Origin: Alphaproteobacteria bacterium
GTDB lineage: Bacteria; Pseudomonadota; Alphaproteobacteria; Rhodospirillales; 2-02-FULL-58-16
Direction of reading: 5' to 3'
Assembly: GCA_024278615.1 (NCBI GenBank)
Contig: JAJRSS010000251.1
Location: 1-37,225, forward strand
Length of the DNA stretch: 37,225 nucleotides
Positions 10,305 to 20,375 of the stretch are shown piece after piece. Below the pieces are notes generated by a model. The model had not been told where the DNA came from and searched no databases. It worked only from the letters and a program-made list of their open reading frames with translations. The stretch's first letter is position 1. Each line of letters opens with the position of its first letter. A program made the translations under genes and the position numbers.

Positions 10305-11420
10305 TCACTTGCCGCCGGGCTTGATCGGGCGCTGTTCGACGACCGTCAAGCCGTAGCCTTCCAGGCCGATAATGGCGCGTTGGGTGTTGTACAGCAGGAT
10401 CATATCGCGTACGCCAAGATCGAGCAAAACCTGTGCGCCAACGCCGTAATCCCGGAGATCGCCGGCCGGCGCCTCTTCGCCCAGTTTCACCCGCACCCGG
10501 TCGGACAGACTGGTCGGCTGGGGCTCGCGGATGAGGACTACCACACCCCGGCCCTCTTCGGCGATCATCTCCATGGATTGATGCAGTTCACCCGCTTTCC
10601 CGGAGCCAACGTCGCCCAGCACATCTTCCAGCACGTTCATCGCATGCATGCGGACCATCACCGCTCCGTCCGTGGCAAGGTCTCCCTTGACCAGGGCGAT
10701 GTGCTCGGCGTAGGCGATCTTGTTGACATAGACCAACATGCGGAATACGCCGCCGTGAATACTGTCCAAGGTGGATTCAAGGGTCCGCTCCACCAGCAGG
10801 TCATGGCGTAACCGATAGGCTATGAGGTCGGCGATGGTGCCCATCTTGATGCCGTGGAATTGGGAAAACTTCGCCAGGTCGGGCATGCGGGCCATGGTGC
10901 CGTCTTCATTCATGATCTCGCAGATCACCCCGGCAGGATTGAGCCCCGCCAGCCGGGCCACGTCCACCGCCGCTTCCGTATGGCCAGTGCGGACCAGGAC
11001 GCCGCCTTGGCGGGATTCCAGGGGGAAAATATGGCCCGGCGAAGCCAGGTCGGTGGATTTCTTGGTCGGATCAATGGCCACGGCCACGGTCCGTGCCCGG
11101 TCGGAAGCGGAAATGCCGGTGGTGATCCCTTCCCGGGCTTCTATGGACACGGTGAAGGCGGTTTCGTGACGGGAAGCGTTGTGCTTGGCCATGGGCGGCA
11201 GGTCCAGTTCCCTGACCCGTTCCGGGGTCAGGGCCAGGCAGATCAGCCCACGGCCGTACTTGGCCATGAAATTGATCGTTTCCGGCGTCGCCATCTGGGC
11301 GGGGATGACCAGGTCACCCTCATTTTCCCGCTCCTCGTCATCGACCAGGATGAACATTCTTCCGTTGCGGGCGTCCTCGATAATCTCGTCAATGGACGAA
11401 AGGTATTCGCGGTAAGGCAC
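10305..11420 (-). CDS. ribB: 3,4-dihydroxy-2-butanone-4-phosphate synthase fused to a degenerate GTP cyclohydrolase II-like domain (RibBX type)
   Basis: N-terminal RibB motifs (ILVDDEERENEGDLVIPA, GHIFPLESRQGGVLVRTGHTEAAVDVARLAGL). C-terminal region is RibA-like but the zinc-binding Cys cluster is absent. Confidence 0.92.
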   Translation of the reverse strand: MPYREYLSSIDEIIEDARNGRMFILVDDEERENEGDLVIPAQMATPETINFMAKYGRGLICLALTPERVRELDLPPMAKHNASRHETAFTVSIEAREGITTGISASDRARTVAVAIDPTKKSTDLASPGHIFPLESRQGGVLVRTGHTEAAVDVARLAGLNPAGVICEIMNEDGTMARMPDLAKFSQFHGIKMGTIADLIAYRLRHDLLVERTLESTLDSIHGGVFRMLVYVNKIAYAEHIALVKGDLATDGAVMVRMHAMNVLEDVLGDVGSGKAGELHQSMEMIAEEGRGVVVLIREPQPTSLSDRVRVKLGEEAPAGDLRDYGVGAQVLLDLGVRDMILLYNTQRAIIGLEGYGLTVVEQRPIKPGGK

Positions 11421-11434
11421 TTGGGTTTTTCCTG

Positions 11435-12034
11435 TCAGGACGGATTAAGAAGCCGCGCAACATAGCGCGCCAGCATATCGATTTCCACATTCACCGCATC
11501 ACCCGGCGATAGGCGGCCCAGCGTGGTGGCGTCCCGGGTATGGGGGATGATGTTGACGCCGAAGCGGCTTCCCCCCTTTGTATCGGCAATATCGTTCACG
11601 GTCAGGGAAACCCCGTCGACGGTCACCGATCCCTTGGCCGCGATAAAAGGGGCCATGTCCTCGGGGATTTCCACTTCCAGGCGCAGGGATTCCCCGTCCG
11701 GGGCCAGTCCGACGAGCCGCCCGGTGCCGTCCACGTGGCCTGAAACCAGATGGCCACCCAGTTCGTCACCCAACCTGAGGGCCCGTTCCAGGTTGACCGG
11801 CGACCCTTCCCGCCATTCACCCAGGGTAGTCCTGGACAGGGTTTCCCCGGAGACCATGACCTCGAACCAGCCCTTGTCCTTACCCGTAACCGTCAGGCAG
11901 ACACCCGAACAGCAGACCGAGGCCCCCAGGTCCAGGGTGCCGGTGTCAAAGGCGGTGGCGATTTGGAAGCGGGTGTCGCCGTTCTTGCTGACCGCCGCCA
12001 CGCTGCCCCTATCGGTAATGATTCCGGTAAACAT
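11435..12034 (-). CDS. ribE: Riboflavin synthase, alpha subunit
   Basis: 199 aa; duplicated lumazine-binding domain (MFTGIITDRGSVAAV, CCSGVCLTV, GHLVSGHVDGTGRLV, VTVDGVSLTVNDI). Confidence 0.97.
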   Translation of the reverse strand: MFTGIITDRGSVAAVSKNGDTRFQIATAFDTGTLDLGASVCCSGVCLTVTGKDKGWFEVMVSGETLSRTTLGEWREGSPVNLERALRLGDELGGHLVSGHVDGTGRLVGLAPDGESLRLEVEIPEDMAPFIAAKGSVTVDGVSLTVNDIADTKGGSRFGVNIIPHTRDATTLGRLSPGDAVNVEIDMLARYVARLLNPS

Positions 12035-12044
12035 GATCTGCTAT

Positions 12045-13172
12045 TTAGGCCTTCCGGCGGTAGGTTTCCAGGATGTCGTCGCCAAGCCGGGTCAGGCCGG
12101 TGCGGACGAATTCGGCTGCTTCGGCAAGATTTTCTACGCCAAAAGCATCCGCCACCGGCCTGCCGTCGCCGCCGATGATGCGGGGCGCCCTGAACCAGGC
12201 CAGCCGGTCCACCAGACCGGCGGCCAACAAGGCGCCGGCGAGGACACCGCCGCCTTCCACCAGAACCCGGGTCAGGCCACGGCGGGCCAGTTCGGCGGCT
12301 ACCCATTCAAGAGCCACCCTTTCAGGATCCGGGGGACCAGGGTTCGGAGCCTCGATGACGGTAACCCCGGCATCGGTGAGCGCCCGTTTTTTCTGTCCAT
12401 CCGCCCCCTGTGGACAAATCACCCAAGTCCCTATTTCCGGGGCTGTTTTCACCAATGGGCTGTCCAAGGGCAAGCGCAAGTGGCTGTCCAAAACGATCCG
12501 TATGGGGGAACGATCCTCCACCCCCGGCAAGCGGCAGGTCAGCCGGGGAGAGTCGGCGAGGGCCGTGCCGATGCCGATCATCACCCCATCATGGCGGGCT
12601 CTTAATCCGTGGCCATAGGCACGGGCCACCGGGCCCGTGATCCATCGGCTGTCGCCGGCGGTGGTCGCGATCTGCCCATCCAGGGTGGTCGCCGTTTTCA
12701 AGGTGAAGAGGGGCCGGTTTCGCAGGGTTTTGAGGAAAAACCCGGCGTTGAGGTCACGGGCGGCGGTTTCGCAAACGCCGCTGGTGATATTGACCCCGGC
12801 ACCTTCCAACCGGGCCATGCCCTTGCCCGATACCCGTTCATCGGGGTCTTCCACGGCGATCACCGCATGGGCGATGCCGGCGGCGGCGAGGGCATCGGAA
12901 CATGGCGGCGTCTGGCCGTGGTGGCTGCAAGGTTCCAGGGTGACATAGGCTGTCGCCCCCCGGGCCGCCTCCCCGGCCCTGGCCAGCGCTTCCGTTTCCG
13001 CGTGGGGCCTGCCGCCGGGCTGGGTCCATCCCCTGCCGACGACCATGCCGCCTTGGCCGACCAATACGCAGCCGACGGCCGGATTGGGCCATACCCGGCC
13101 CAACCCCCGCCGCGCCAGGTTTAGCGCCGCCTCCATATGGTGAATGTGTCGGGGGTCAAACGTCGTCTTCAC
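12045..13172 (-). CDS. ribD: Bifunctional diaminohydroxyphosphoribosylaminopyrimidine deaminase / 5-amino-6-(5-phosphoribosylamino)uracil reductase
   Basis: Deaminase zinc motifs ([25 protein letters not shown]) plus reductase domain ([21 protein letters not shown]). GTG start at 13172 overlapping nrdR; an internal ATG at 13136 is also possible. Confidence 0.96.
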   Translation of the reverse strand: MKTTFDPRHIHHMEAALNLARRGLGRVWPNPAVGCVLVGQGGMVVGRGWTQPGGRPHAETEALARAGEAARGATAYVTLEPCSHHGQTPPCSDALAAAGIAHAVIAVEDPDERVSGKGMARLEGAGVNITSGVCETAARDLNAGFFLKTLRNRPLFTLKTATTLDGQIATTAGDSRWITGPVARAYGHGLRARHDGVMIGIGTALADSPRLTCRLPGVEDRSPIRIVLDSHLRLPLDSPLVKTAPEIGTWVICPQGADGQKKRALTDAGVTVIEAPNPGPPDPERVALEWVAAELARRGLTRVLVEGGGVLAGALLAAGLVDRLAWFRAPRIIGGDGRPVADAFGVENLAEAAEFVRTGLTRLGDDILETYRRKA

Positions 13173-13614
13173 TCAGTTTGCCGACGAAGTCCTCGAAATC
13201 CTTTGCTTCGCGGAAGTTCCTGTAGACGGAAGCGAAACGCACATAGGCCACCGGGTCCAGTTCCGAAAGGTTATCCATGATCATCTCACCGATGACCTTG
13301 GTGGGGATCTCGTTTTCACCCAGGGTTTCCAGCCGCCGCTGGATGCCGTTGACCACCCGCTCGATACGGTCGTCGCCGACGGGCCGCTTCCGGAGCGCGA
13401 TTTGCAGGGACCGCATGACCTTGTTCCGGTCGAAGGGCGCCTTTTCGCCATTGTTTTTGAGGACCGTCAGTTCCCGCAGCTGAACCCGCTCGAAGGTAGT
13501 GAAGCGGGAACCGCAGGCCGGGCAATGCCGGCGGCGGCGGATAGTGGCATTGTCCTCGGTCGGCCGGGAATCTTTGACTTGGGTGTCTTCGTTGCCGCAG
13601 AAGGGACAGCGCAT
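13156..13614 (-). CDS. nrdR: Transcriptional repressor NrdR
   Basis: 152 aa; zinc ribbon [18 protein letters not shown]...[13 protein letters not shown] plus ATP-cone region. Confidence 0.97.
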   Translation of the reverse strand: MRCPFCGNEDTQVKDSRPTEDNATIRRRRHCPACGSRFTTFERVQLRELTVLKNNGEKAPFDRNKVMRSLQIALRKRPVGDDRIERVVNGIQRRLETLGENEIPTKVIGEMIMDNLSELDPVAYVRFASVYRNFREAKDFEDFVGKLSEDDV

Positions 13615-13638
13615 GGGAATCTCCGTGGTTTGACCGGG

Positions 13639-14949
13639 TTAGATGTCCGAATAAATGGGAAAGCGTCGGCACAATTCGGCGACCTGTTCTCGGGCTGCCC
13701 CTTCGGCGGCGCTGTTGTCTTTTGGATTAGCGGCAAGACCGTCCAGCACGTCGCCGATCAACTCGCCCACCCGGCGGAATTCGGCCGGACCAAAGCCCCG
13801 CGTGGTGGCGGCCGGCGTACCCAGGCGGATGCCTGACGTAACCATCGGCTTTTCCGGATCGAAGGGGATGCCGTTCTTGTTGCAGGTCATGCAGGCCCTT
13901 TCCAGGCTGGCTTCGGCGTCCCGGCCAGTGAGTTTCTTGGGACGCAAGTCGACCAGCATCAGGTGCGTATCGGTGCCGCCGGAAACGATGTCCAGGCCCC
14001 GTTCGATCAAGGTTGAAGCCAAAACTTTCGCATTTTCTACAACAGTTTGCGAATAAGACTTAAACTCCGGCGTTAACGCCTCCCCAAAAGCCACCGCCTT
14101 GGCGGCGATAACGTGCATGAGCGGGCCGCCTTGCAGGCCGGGAAAGACGGCTGAATTGATCTTCTTGCCCAGGTCCATGTCGTTGGACAGAATCATCCCG
14201 CCACGGGGGCCGCGCAGGGTCTTGTGGGTGGTGGTAGTCACCACGTGGGCGTGGGGTAAGGGACTGGCGTGCGCGCCGGTGGCGACCAGCCCGGCGAAGT
14301 GGGCCATGTCGACCATCAACAGGGCGCCCACCTTGTCACAGATGTGCCGAAAACGTTCGAAGTCCAGGGTGCGGGGGTAGGCTGAGCCGCCGGCGACGAT
14401 CAGCTTGGGCTGACACTCCTTGGCCATGGTTTCCAGTTCGCCGTAATCGATCCGCCCGACTTCGCGCCCGACTCCGTACTGGACCGCGTTGAACCACTTG
14501 CCCGACTGGGCCTGCGGCGCGCCATGGGTCAGGTGGCCGCCGGCGGCCAGGGACAGGCCCATGATGGTGTCCCCCGGATTCAAAAGCGCCATGAACACGG
14601 CGCCATTGGCCTGGGCGCCCGAATGGGGCTGGACGTTGACGAATTCGCAATTGAACAGCTTTTTCGCCCGTTCGATGGCCAGGGCCTCGGCCACATCGAC
14701 GAACTCGCAGCCGCCGTAATACCTGCGGCCCGGATAGCCTTCGGCGTACTTGTTGGTCATTACCGTGCCCTGGGCCTCCATGACCGCCCGGGAAACGATG
14801 TTTTCCGAAGCGATCAGTTCGATCTGGTCCTGCTGGCGCTTCAATTCGTCCTTTACGGACTGATAGATTTTGCGATCGCCATCGGCCAGGCCCTGGCTGA
14901 AAAACCGGCTGAGGGTGTCGGAAGGATAGGCTGCGTTTGCCAGCGTCAT
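13639..14949 (-). CDS. glyA: Serine hydroxymethyltransferase
   Basis: SHMT motifs ([57 protein letters not shown]). Start MTLANAA preferred; ORF is open to 14970. Confidence 0.97.
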   Translation of the reverse strand: MTLANAAYPSDTLSRFFSQGLADGDRKIYQSVKDELKRQQDQIELIASENIVSRAVMEAQGTVMTNKYAEGYPGRRYYGGCEFVDVAEALAIERAKKLFNCEFVNVQPHSGAQANGAVFMALLNPGDTIMGLSLAAGGHLTHGAPQAQSGKWFNAVQYGVGREVGRIDYGELETMAKECQPKLIVAGGSAYPRTLDFERFRHICDKVGALLMVDMAHFAGLVATGAHASPLPHAHVVTTTTHKTLRGPRGGMILSNDMDLGKKINSAVFPGLQGGPLMHVIAAKAVAFGEALTPEFKSYSQTVVENAKVLASTLIERGLDIVSGGTDTHLMLVDLRPKKLTGRDAEASLERACMTCNKNGIPFDPEKPMVTSGIRLGTPAATTRGFGPAEFRRVGELIGDVLDGLAANPKDNSAAEGAAREQVAELCRRFPIYSDI

Positions 14950-14971
14950 GGATGGTTGTTCCTTGTTCATC

Positions 14972-15415
14972 TTATGGTCGTTTTGACATTTTTTCGATGC
15001 GGCGGCTGTGGCGGCCGCCTTCGAACTCGGTTTCGAGAAAAACCCTCAGGCAGTCACGGGCGACTTCCGGCCCCGTGGTCCTGGCGCCGAAGCAGATAAC
15101 GTTGGCGTCATTGTGCTGGCGGCACAATCTGGCGTCGGTGGTGTGGTGGGCGATGGCCGCCCTGATTTCCGGATAGCGGTTGGCGGCGATGCCAATACCG
15201 ATGCCGGTGCCACATACCAGCACTCCCCGCCCCGCCCGGCCATCCAGGATGGCTTCCGCAAGGGCCTGGGCAAAATCAGGATAATCGACGGAATCGCTGG
15301 AATTCGTGCCCAGATCCAGCACCTCCAGGCCTTGCTCCTCCAAATCCGCCTTGAGCAGGTTCTTGAGTTCGAAACCGCCGTGGTCAGCGGCGAGGGCGAC
15401 GGTTTTAGTGGACAT
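14972..15415 (-). CDS. rpiB: Ribose-5-phosphate isomerase B
   Basis: 147 aa; RpiB motifs ([50 protein letters not shown]). Confidence 0.95.
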   Translation of the reverse strand: MSTKTVALAADHGGFELKNLLKADLEEQGLEVLDLGTNSSDSVDYPDFAQALAEAILDGRAGRGVLVCGTGIGIGIAANRYPEIRAAIAHHTTDARLCRQHNDANVICFGARTTGPEVARDCLRVFLETEFEGGRHSRRIEKMSKRP

Positions 15416-15741
15416 GGATTTGCCAGCGTCAATTCAAGGTGGTCTGGGCGGCAACATGTACCATATATCGAATCGTTCTGCCAACACGCCACAACGTATC
15501 GCGCCAACCACAAGGAGTGCCTTTAGTCGGCCGGGGCCGAACCCGGAGGCGGGGAATCGAGTATTAACCGGCCCTTTTTTTCCGAAGTCAGGCGAAAATA
15601 CCTCCCCGCCCGTAAGTATTATTGAAAAGCATACAGGTCTTATGGGCTTTTACTGAAATTCCACCCGTCGAACATTGACAGTAATTTATTAACCTGAGTT
15701 GGATATACAGAGATATCCAAGATAACAGGCTAATTCGGTCC

Positions 15742-16164
15742 ATGACTGAACAAGCACAAGCGCAAATATCCGACGGCGACATGCTTCGCATGGCGGCCGA
15801 CATCGTTGCCGCCTACGTAAGCCGCAACACGTTGCCGCAAAACCGGGTCGCGGAGCTGATCAATATCATTTACGGGGCGCTGCGCGGTCTTGACGGCGTT
15901 TCCGGCGGCAGCGGAATGAATGCCCGCAAACCGGCGGTTGCCGTGAACCGGTCGATTACGCCTGATTACCTGGTCTGCCTGGAAGACGGCAAGAAGCTGA
16001 AGATGCTCAAGCGATACCTGCGCACCACCTATGGCTTATCGCCGCAGGAGTACCGGGCGAAGTGGCGCCTGCCCATCGACTATCCCATGGTCGCCCCCAA
16101 TTACGCCAAACAGCGCTCGGAATTCGCCAAGAAAATCGGCCTTGGGCACAAGCGCCGCAAGTAA
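15742..16164 (+). CDS. MucR/Ros-family transcriptional regulator
   Basis: 140 aa with Ros/MucR core (ITPDYLVCLEDGKKLKMLKRYLRTTYGLSPQEYRAKWRLPIDYPMVAPNYAKQRSEFAKKIGLGHKRRK). Confidence 0.95.
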   Translation: MTEQAQAQISDGDMLRMAADIVAAYVSRNTLPQNRVAELINIIYGALRGLDGVSGGSGMNARKPAVAVNRSITPDYLVCLEDGKKLKMLKRYLRTTYGLSPQEYRAKWRLPIDYPMVAPNYAKQRSEFAKKIGLGHKRRK

Positions 16165-16203
16165 CGGCGGCTTATGATTTCGGCACGTTAATAGCATTCT
16201 CCT

Positions 16204-16350
16204 CGGCACACAGGCCATCCAAGCGCAATTCGGATCTTTTCTTCCGCCGAATACTGCTTACGCATTTCACGGCGGTTATTTTTTATGGTTCTTTCTGACG
16301 TGGCCTGTCGCGTTGATCCGCCCCCATCTTGAGGGCCACTGATAAGTAGA
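16204..16350 (-). mobile_element. Probable IS3-family insertion sequence remnant (5' end of orfA only)
   Basis: Minus-strand ORF contains MRKQYSAEEKIRIALG, resembling the start of IS3-type OrfA transposases (M-K-Y-SAEEKIRI-L-GL), then diverges and ends without the rest of the transposase. Confidence 0.5.
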
Positions 16351-16603
16351 TTCTGTTCCTCTTTTGTTTTGCCACCTTTTCGCGGCAGGAGCAAAGGGCA
16401 GCGGTCATGAGTACCGCATCAACAGGCCGGACACATGGCGGCACCGGCCAGCGTTGCATTACCGCCTCAAAGCCCTTGCCAACAGGGAGCCCTTCACCCT
16501 CAGCTATAAGCGGATGCATGCTTCTGCAATCAGGTGCGGCTTGACTGTGGCCATAAGCAAATACTGAGGTTGAACCGCCTATAACCGGGAAAATTCACTT
16601 CCG

Positions 16604-16639
16604 CCCAAAAGAAAACCGGGCAACCCCTGGGTTGCCCGG
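16604..16639 (-). terminator. Rho-independent terminator for livK
   Basis: Perfect 11-bp inverted repeat CCGGGCAACCC-CT-GGGTTGCCCGG (16616-16639), followed on the minus strand by TTTTCTTTT, just past the livK stop at 16666. Confidence 0.88.
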
Positions 16640-16665
16640 CCTGTAAGGTTAAGGAAAACGGCGGA

Positions 16666-17856
16666 TTAGTGAATCTTGATGGTCTCGAATTTTCCGCCCT
16701 TCACTTCCACTTCCTTGAAGGTGCCAAGCACTTCACCGATTTCGTTGAATTCGACGTTGGTGGCGCCTACGTAATCGATATCGCCTCCGCTGCTGAGAAT
16801 TTTCAGACCCTTGGCGATTTCTCCGGGCATGATTTTCTCGCCGGGCGCATTGGCAACCATCATTATCTTCGACTGGATCGCCGCACGGTTGGCCGATCCT
16901 GCCGCCTGCATGGCAAGCGCGATCAAGGCGCCGGCGTCGTAGGACTCGCCGACATAGGGGCCGTCTTTCTTGATGCCCGCCTTGGCGGCCATGGCCTCGT
17001 ACGTTGACGCGCCCTTCGACCTGGCGCCGGCAATGGTGCCGACGGCGCCGGTCAGGTCCTTGCCGATGGCCTGGATCAGGCTGTCGCCGATCATGCCGTC
17101 GGCGAGGACGAAGTTTTCAAAGGCGCCGCTGTCGAGCGAAGCCTGGATGATGCCCTTGCCGCCCTGATCCAGATAACCGAACACGGCCAGATACTTGGAG
17201 CCGGCCGCCGATAAAGCACCGACTTCGGCCGAATAATCGGCCTTGCCGTCTTCATGGGCGGCGGTGATCGAGATCTTGCCGCCACCGACCTTGAAAGCGG
17301 AACCGAAGGAATCGGCCAGGCCCTTACCGTAATCGTTGTTGGTGTAAGTGACGGCGACCTCTCTAATTCCGCGGCTTTTCAGCACGTCAGCCAGAACCTG
17401 GCCCTGACGGGCATCGGACGGCGAGGTGCGGAAAAAGAAACCGTTATCCTTGATCGACGAGAGGCCGGGGGATGTGGCCGACGGCGAAATCATGATCACT
17501 CCATTGGGCACGGCGACATTGTTGGCGACGGCGCCGGTAACGCCGGAGCAATCGGCGCCCATAATAGCGGCGATGCCTTCGGACGAGATCAGACGCTCGG
17601 CGGCGGCGGTGGCCGCCGCCGAATCAACGCAGGTCGAATCGGCGCGTACCGGAACAATCCTCTTTCCACCGAGCAAAAGGCCAGAATCGGATGCCTCCTT
17701 GAAAGCCAGTTCGGCCGAAGCGGCCATATCCGGGGTTAGAGATTCAATGGGGCCGGTATAGCCCAAAAGCACGCCGATTTTTACCTCATCCCCAGCGGCC
17801 ATGGCCGAGCCCGTCATGGCGGCGAGTAGGGTCGATGCTAAAAGAAGTTTCTTCAT
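16666..17856 (-). CDS. Branched-chain amino acid ABC transporter, periplasmic substrate-binding protein (LivK-like)
   Basis: Signal peptide MKKLLLASTLLAAMTGSAMAAG, then Leu/Ile/Val-binding fold sequence (VKIGVLLGYTGPIESLTPDMAASAELAFKEA...GADCSGVTGAV...). ORF is open to 17886. Confidence 0.92.
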   Translation of the reverse strand: MKKLLLASTLLAAMTGSAMAAGDEVKIGVLLGYTGPIESLTPDMAASAELAFKEASDSGLLLGGKRIVPVRADSTCVDSAAATAAAERLISSEGIAAIMGADCSGVTGAVANNVAVPNGVIMISPSATSPGLSSIKDNGFFFRTSPSDARQGQVLADVLKSRGIREVAVTYTNNDYGKGLADSFGSAFKVGGGKISITAAHEDGKADYSAEVGALSAAGSKYLAVFGYLDQGGKGIIQASLDSGAFENFVLADGMIGDSLIQAIGKDLTGAVGTIAGARSKGASTYEAMAAKAGIKKDGPYVGESYDAGALIALAMQAAGSANRAAIQSKIMMVANAPGEKIMPGEIAKGLKILSSGGDIDYVGATNVEFNEIGEVLGTFKEVEVKGGKFETIKIH

Positions 17857-17966
17857 GGTTTCGTCCTTGTCTTGATTGGTTGCCAATCGAAAGTCTTATG
17901 CTTTGCTTGTTGGTTTGTTCATGCATCGCGGATTGCGAAAAATTGCACCTATCATAGGCTGTTTCT

Positions 17967-19358
17967 TCAATCTCGATCTATCTCTTTTTGTGTACGGGCT
18001 TTGGTCACCTCCGGCAATATTCCGCCGGGATTGAAGCGCATGACCAACAATAGAACCAGTCCCATCATGAACAGGCGCATATGTTGTGCGGAGCCCATCA
18101 GATGAATACGGATGGGACTGGTTTCATCCATCCAGCCGGTTGCGAAATCGATCAGCCACACGCCGACGGGTTCGGCCTCGATCCAGATGAACCAGATAAG
18201 AAAGCCGCCCAGAACCGATCCAAGGTTGTTGCCGGATCCACCGACGATCACCATCACCCAGATCAGAAACGTGAAGCGCAACGGATTGTAGGAGCCGGGC
18301 GTCAGTTGGCCGTCGAGTGTCGTCAGCATGGCTCCGGCGATGCCGACTACGGCGGAACCGATGATGAAGACCTGCAGACGCCGGCCGGTGACGTCTTTAC
18401 CCATGGCGGCGGCGGAGACTTCGTTGTCACGTATGGCGCGCATCATGCGCCCCCACGGGGAATTCAGGGCCATTACGCTCAGGCTCAGGACGGCCACCAG
18501 AACCACGGTGAAAAGACCGGCGTAGCCGAGCTTGACGAAGATGCCGGAGTGCTGGATGACCAAGGCGGACAAAAGGTCGCCCCGCTCGCTGGCCGTCAAT
18601 CCTTCCAGGGCATTGGAATTCAGCCATTCCGTCCAGCCGATGAATTTTTCGCTTTTTTGCAGATCCACCTCGAAGGGGACAGGACGGGGCAACCCGGCGA
18701 CGTTCTTGACGCCGCGAGTCAACCAGTCCTCGTTTTTCAATAGTGCAATGATGATTTCCGAAATGCCCAAAGTGGCGATGGCCAGATAATCGGAGCGCAG
18801 CCCCAGGGTGATCTTGCCGATAATCCAGGCGGCGCCGGCGGCGAACAAGCCTCCGGCAGCCCACGAAAACAGGATCGGCAGTCCGAGGCCGCCCAGGTAT
18901 CCGGTCACGGTCGGGTTGACGGCTTCGATATCGGCGATCGCCGGATCGGAGAAATACCGGATCGCGAAGATGCCGATGATGATGATCCCAGACAGGGCAA
19001 GGACCCTGAGGGGGCCCTTGGGAATAGGCCGATAGGCGACAATGGCGGCGGCCCCGGTGAGCACGAACAACAGGGCCGCCATGAACAGGTTCCATCCGCC
19101 CGCCGCCCAGGCTTCCGGCACCGGTCCTTTTGAAACCAGCACCGCGGCGACGCCGCCCAGGGCCGCGAAACCCATGGTGCCGACGTTGAACAGACCGGCG
19201 TAGCCCCATTGAATGTTAACACCAAGCGCCATCAGCGACGAAATCAAGCAGAGATTGAGGATCGTCAGCATCAACGGCCAAGACTGGGAGAAGCCGACGA
19301 CCATCAGCAAACCCGCCATGATGGCGAAAGCCAGGGCCGAGCGCTGGGCGTTGCTCAT
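17967..19358 (-). CDS. livM: Branched-chain amino acid ABC transporter permease (LivM-like)
   Basis: 463 aa polytopic protein; LivM-like segments (GVNIQWGYAGLFNVGTMGFAALGG, LRSDYLAIATLGISEIIIALLKNE, MRAIRDNEVSAAAMGKDV). Confidence 0.92.
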   Translation of the reverse strand: MSNAQRSALAFAIMAGLLMVVGFSQSWPLMLTILNLCLISSLMALGVNIQWGYAGLFNVGTMGFAALGGVAAVLVSKGPVPEAWAAGGWNLFMAALLFVLTGAAAIVAYRPIPKGPLRVLALSGIIIIGIFAIRYFSDPAIADIEAVNPTVTGYLGGLGLPILFSWAAGGLFAAGAAWIIGKITLGLRSDYLAIATLGISEIIIALLKNEDWLTRGVKNVAGLPRPVPFEVDLQKSEKFIGWTEWLNSNALEGLTASERGDLLSALVIQHSGIFVKLGYAGLFTVVLVAVLSLSVMALNSPWGRMMRAIRDNEVSAAAMGKDVTGRRLQVFIIGSAVVGIAGAMLTTLDGQLTPGSYNPLRFTFLIWVMVIVGGSGNNLGSVLGGFLIWFIWIEAEPVGVWLIDFATGWMDETSPIRIHLMGSAQHMRLFMMGLVLLLVMRFNPGGILPEVTKARTQKEIDRD

Positions 19359-20368
19359 ATCACTCGCCCCTTAAGAATGCCGGTCGGGCGGATCAGCAAC
19401 ACCAGGACCAGGATGATAAATGAGACAGCGAACTTGTAGTCTGTCGACAGGAACTGAAGGAGTCCGTCCGGCTCCCAGCTTTCCGGAACCAGATATCCGA
19501 GGAACTTCTTGTAGGCGTAAGTGATGCCGACTTCCGAAAAGGCGACGACGAAGCCGCCGAGAATGGCGCCGAGCGGATTGCCGATACCGCCGACAATGGC
19601 GGCGGCGAATAGCGGCAGCAAAAGCTGGAAGTAGGTAAAGGGCTTGAAGCTTTTATCCAGGCCATACAGGGTCCCGGCAATGGTCGCCAGCGCCGCCGCG
19701 ATGATCCAGGTCACCATGACCACTCGTTCCGGATCAATGCCGGAAAGAAGCGCCAAATCCTCGTTGTCCGAATAGGCGCGCATGGCCTTGCCGGTGCGGG
19801 TACGCTGCAGGAACCAGAACGGGGCACCCACCAGAAGGAAGGTGATGCCGATGGTCAGGCCCTGGCTGACCTTGATCGCCAGCCCCTCATTCAGGCCGGT
19901 TATCTGCTTGAAGGCGCGGGCCTTGATGATGAAACGTTCGCCATCGGAAAAACGCTGATCATTGGGGCCGATAATAAAACGAACAATGCCGTTGAGGACG
20001 AACATGACGCCGATCGAAGCGATGACGAACACCGCCGGTGCGCTGCGCTTCTTTCGATAGAACTTGTAAACCGCCTTGTCGGTGAACAAGGCCATGGCAA
20101 TGGTGACGGCGATGGCGACCGGCAGGGCAAGCAGGGCCGTCGGTAAGGGGCCGAAGCTGACGCCCATGGATTGCAGCCACCAGGTTATCAGGACGGCGAC
20201 CATCGTGCCGAAAGCCATCAGGTCGCCGTGGGCGAAATTGGCGAAGCGGAGGATGCCATAAACCAGGGTAATGCCCAATGCCCCGAGGGCGAGCTGGGAG
20301 CCATAGGTCAGCCCCGGAACGATGACGAAATTCGACAGTAGGATTATGGCGTTAAAAACGTCGGTCAA
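19355..20368 (-). CDS. livH: Branched-chain amino acid ABC transporter permease (LivH-like)
   Basis: LivH-like segments (YGSQLALGALGITLVYGILRFANFAHGDLMAFG, RTRTGKAMRAYSDNEDLALLSGIDPERVV, GGIGNPLGAILGGFVVAFSEV). TTG start at 20368 with AGGG upstream, next to the livF stop. Confidence 0.92.
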   Translation of the reverse strand: MTDVFNAIILLSNFVIVPGLTYGSQLALGALGITLVYGILRFANFAHGDLMAFGTMVAVLITWWLQSMGVSFGPLPTALLALPVAIAVTIAMALFTDKAVYKFYRKKRSAPAVFVIASIGVMFVLNGIVRFIIGPNDQRFSDGERFIIKARAFKQITGLNEGLAIKVSQGLTIGITFLLVGAPFWFLQRTRTGKAMRAYSDNEDLALLSGIDPERVVMVTWIIAAALATIAGTLYGLDKSFKPFTYFQLLLPLFAAAIVGGIGNPLGAILGGFVVAFSEVGITYAYKKFLGYLVPESWEPDGLLQFLSTDYKFAVSFIILVLVLLIRPTGILKGRVI

Positions 20369-20375
20369 AACGACC

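Noticed and set aside
11523-12605. 360-aa plus-strand ORF antisense to ribE/ribD
   Set aside because: Opposite two clear riboflavin genes; composition is Pro/Arg/Ser-rich and typical of a spurious antisense frame.
15416-15741. Possible FMN or glycine riboswitch upstream of the rpiB-glyA-rib operon
   Set aside because: I could not recognise the conserved core of either riboswitch, and the rib genes are internal to a longer operon.
17575-17640. GGCGGCGGCGGTGGCCGCCGCC repeat-like stretch in livK
   Set aside because: Explained by an Ala-rich coding segment (SAAATAAAERL) in a GC-rich gene.
18081-18743. 220-aa plus-strand ORF antisense to livM
   Set aside because: Gln/His/Asp/Gly-rich translation that mirrors a hydrophobic membrane protein on the other strand.
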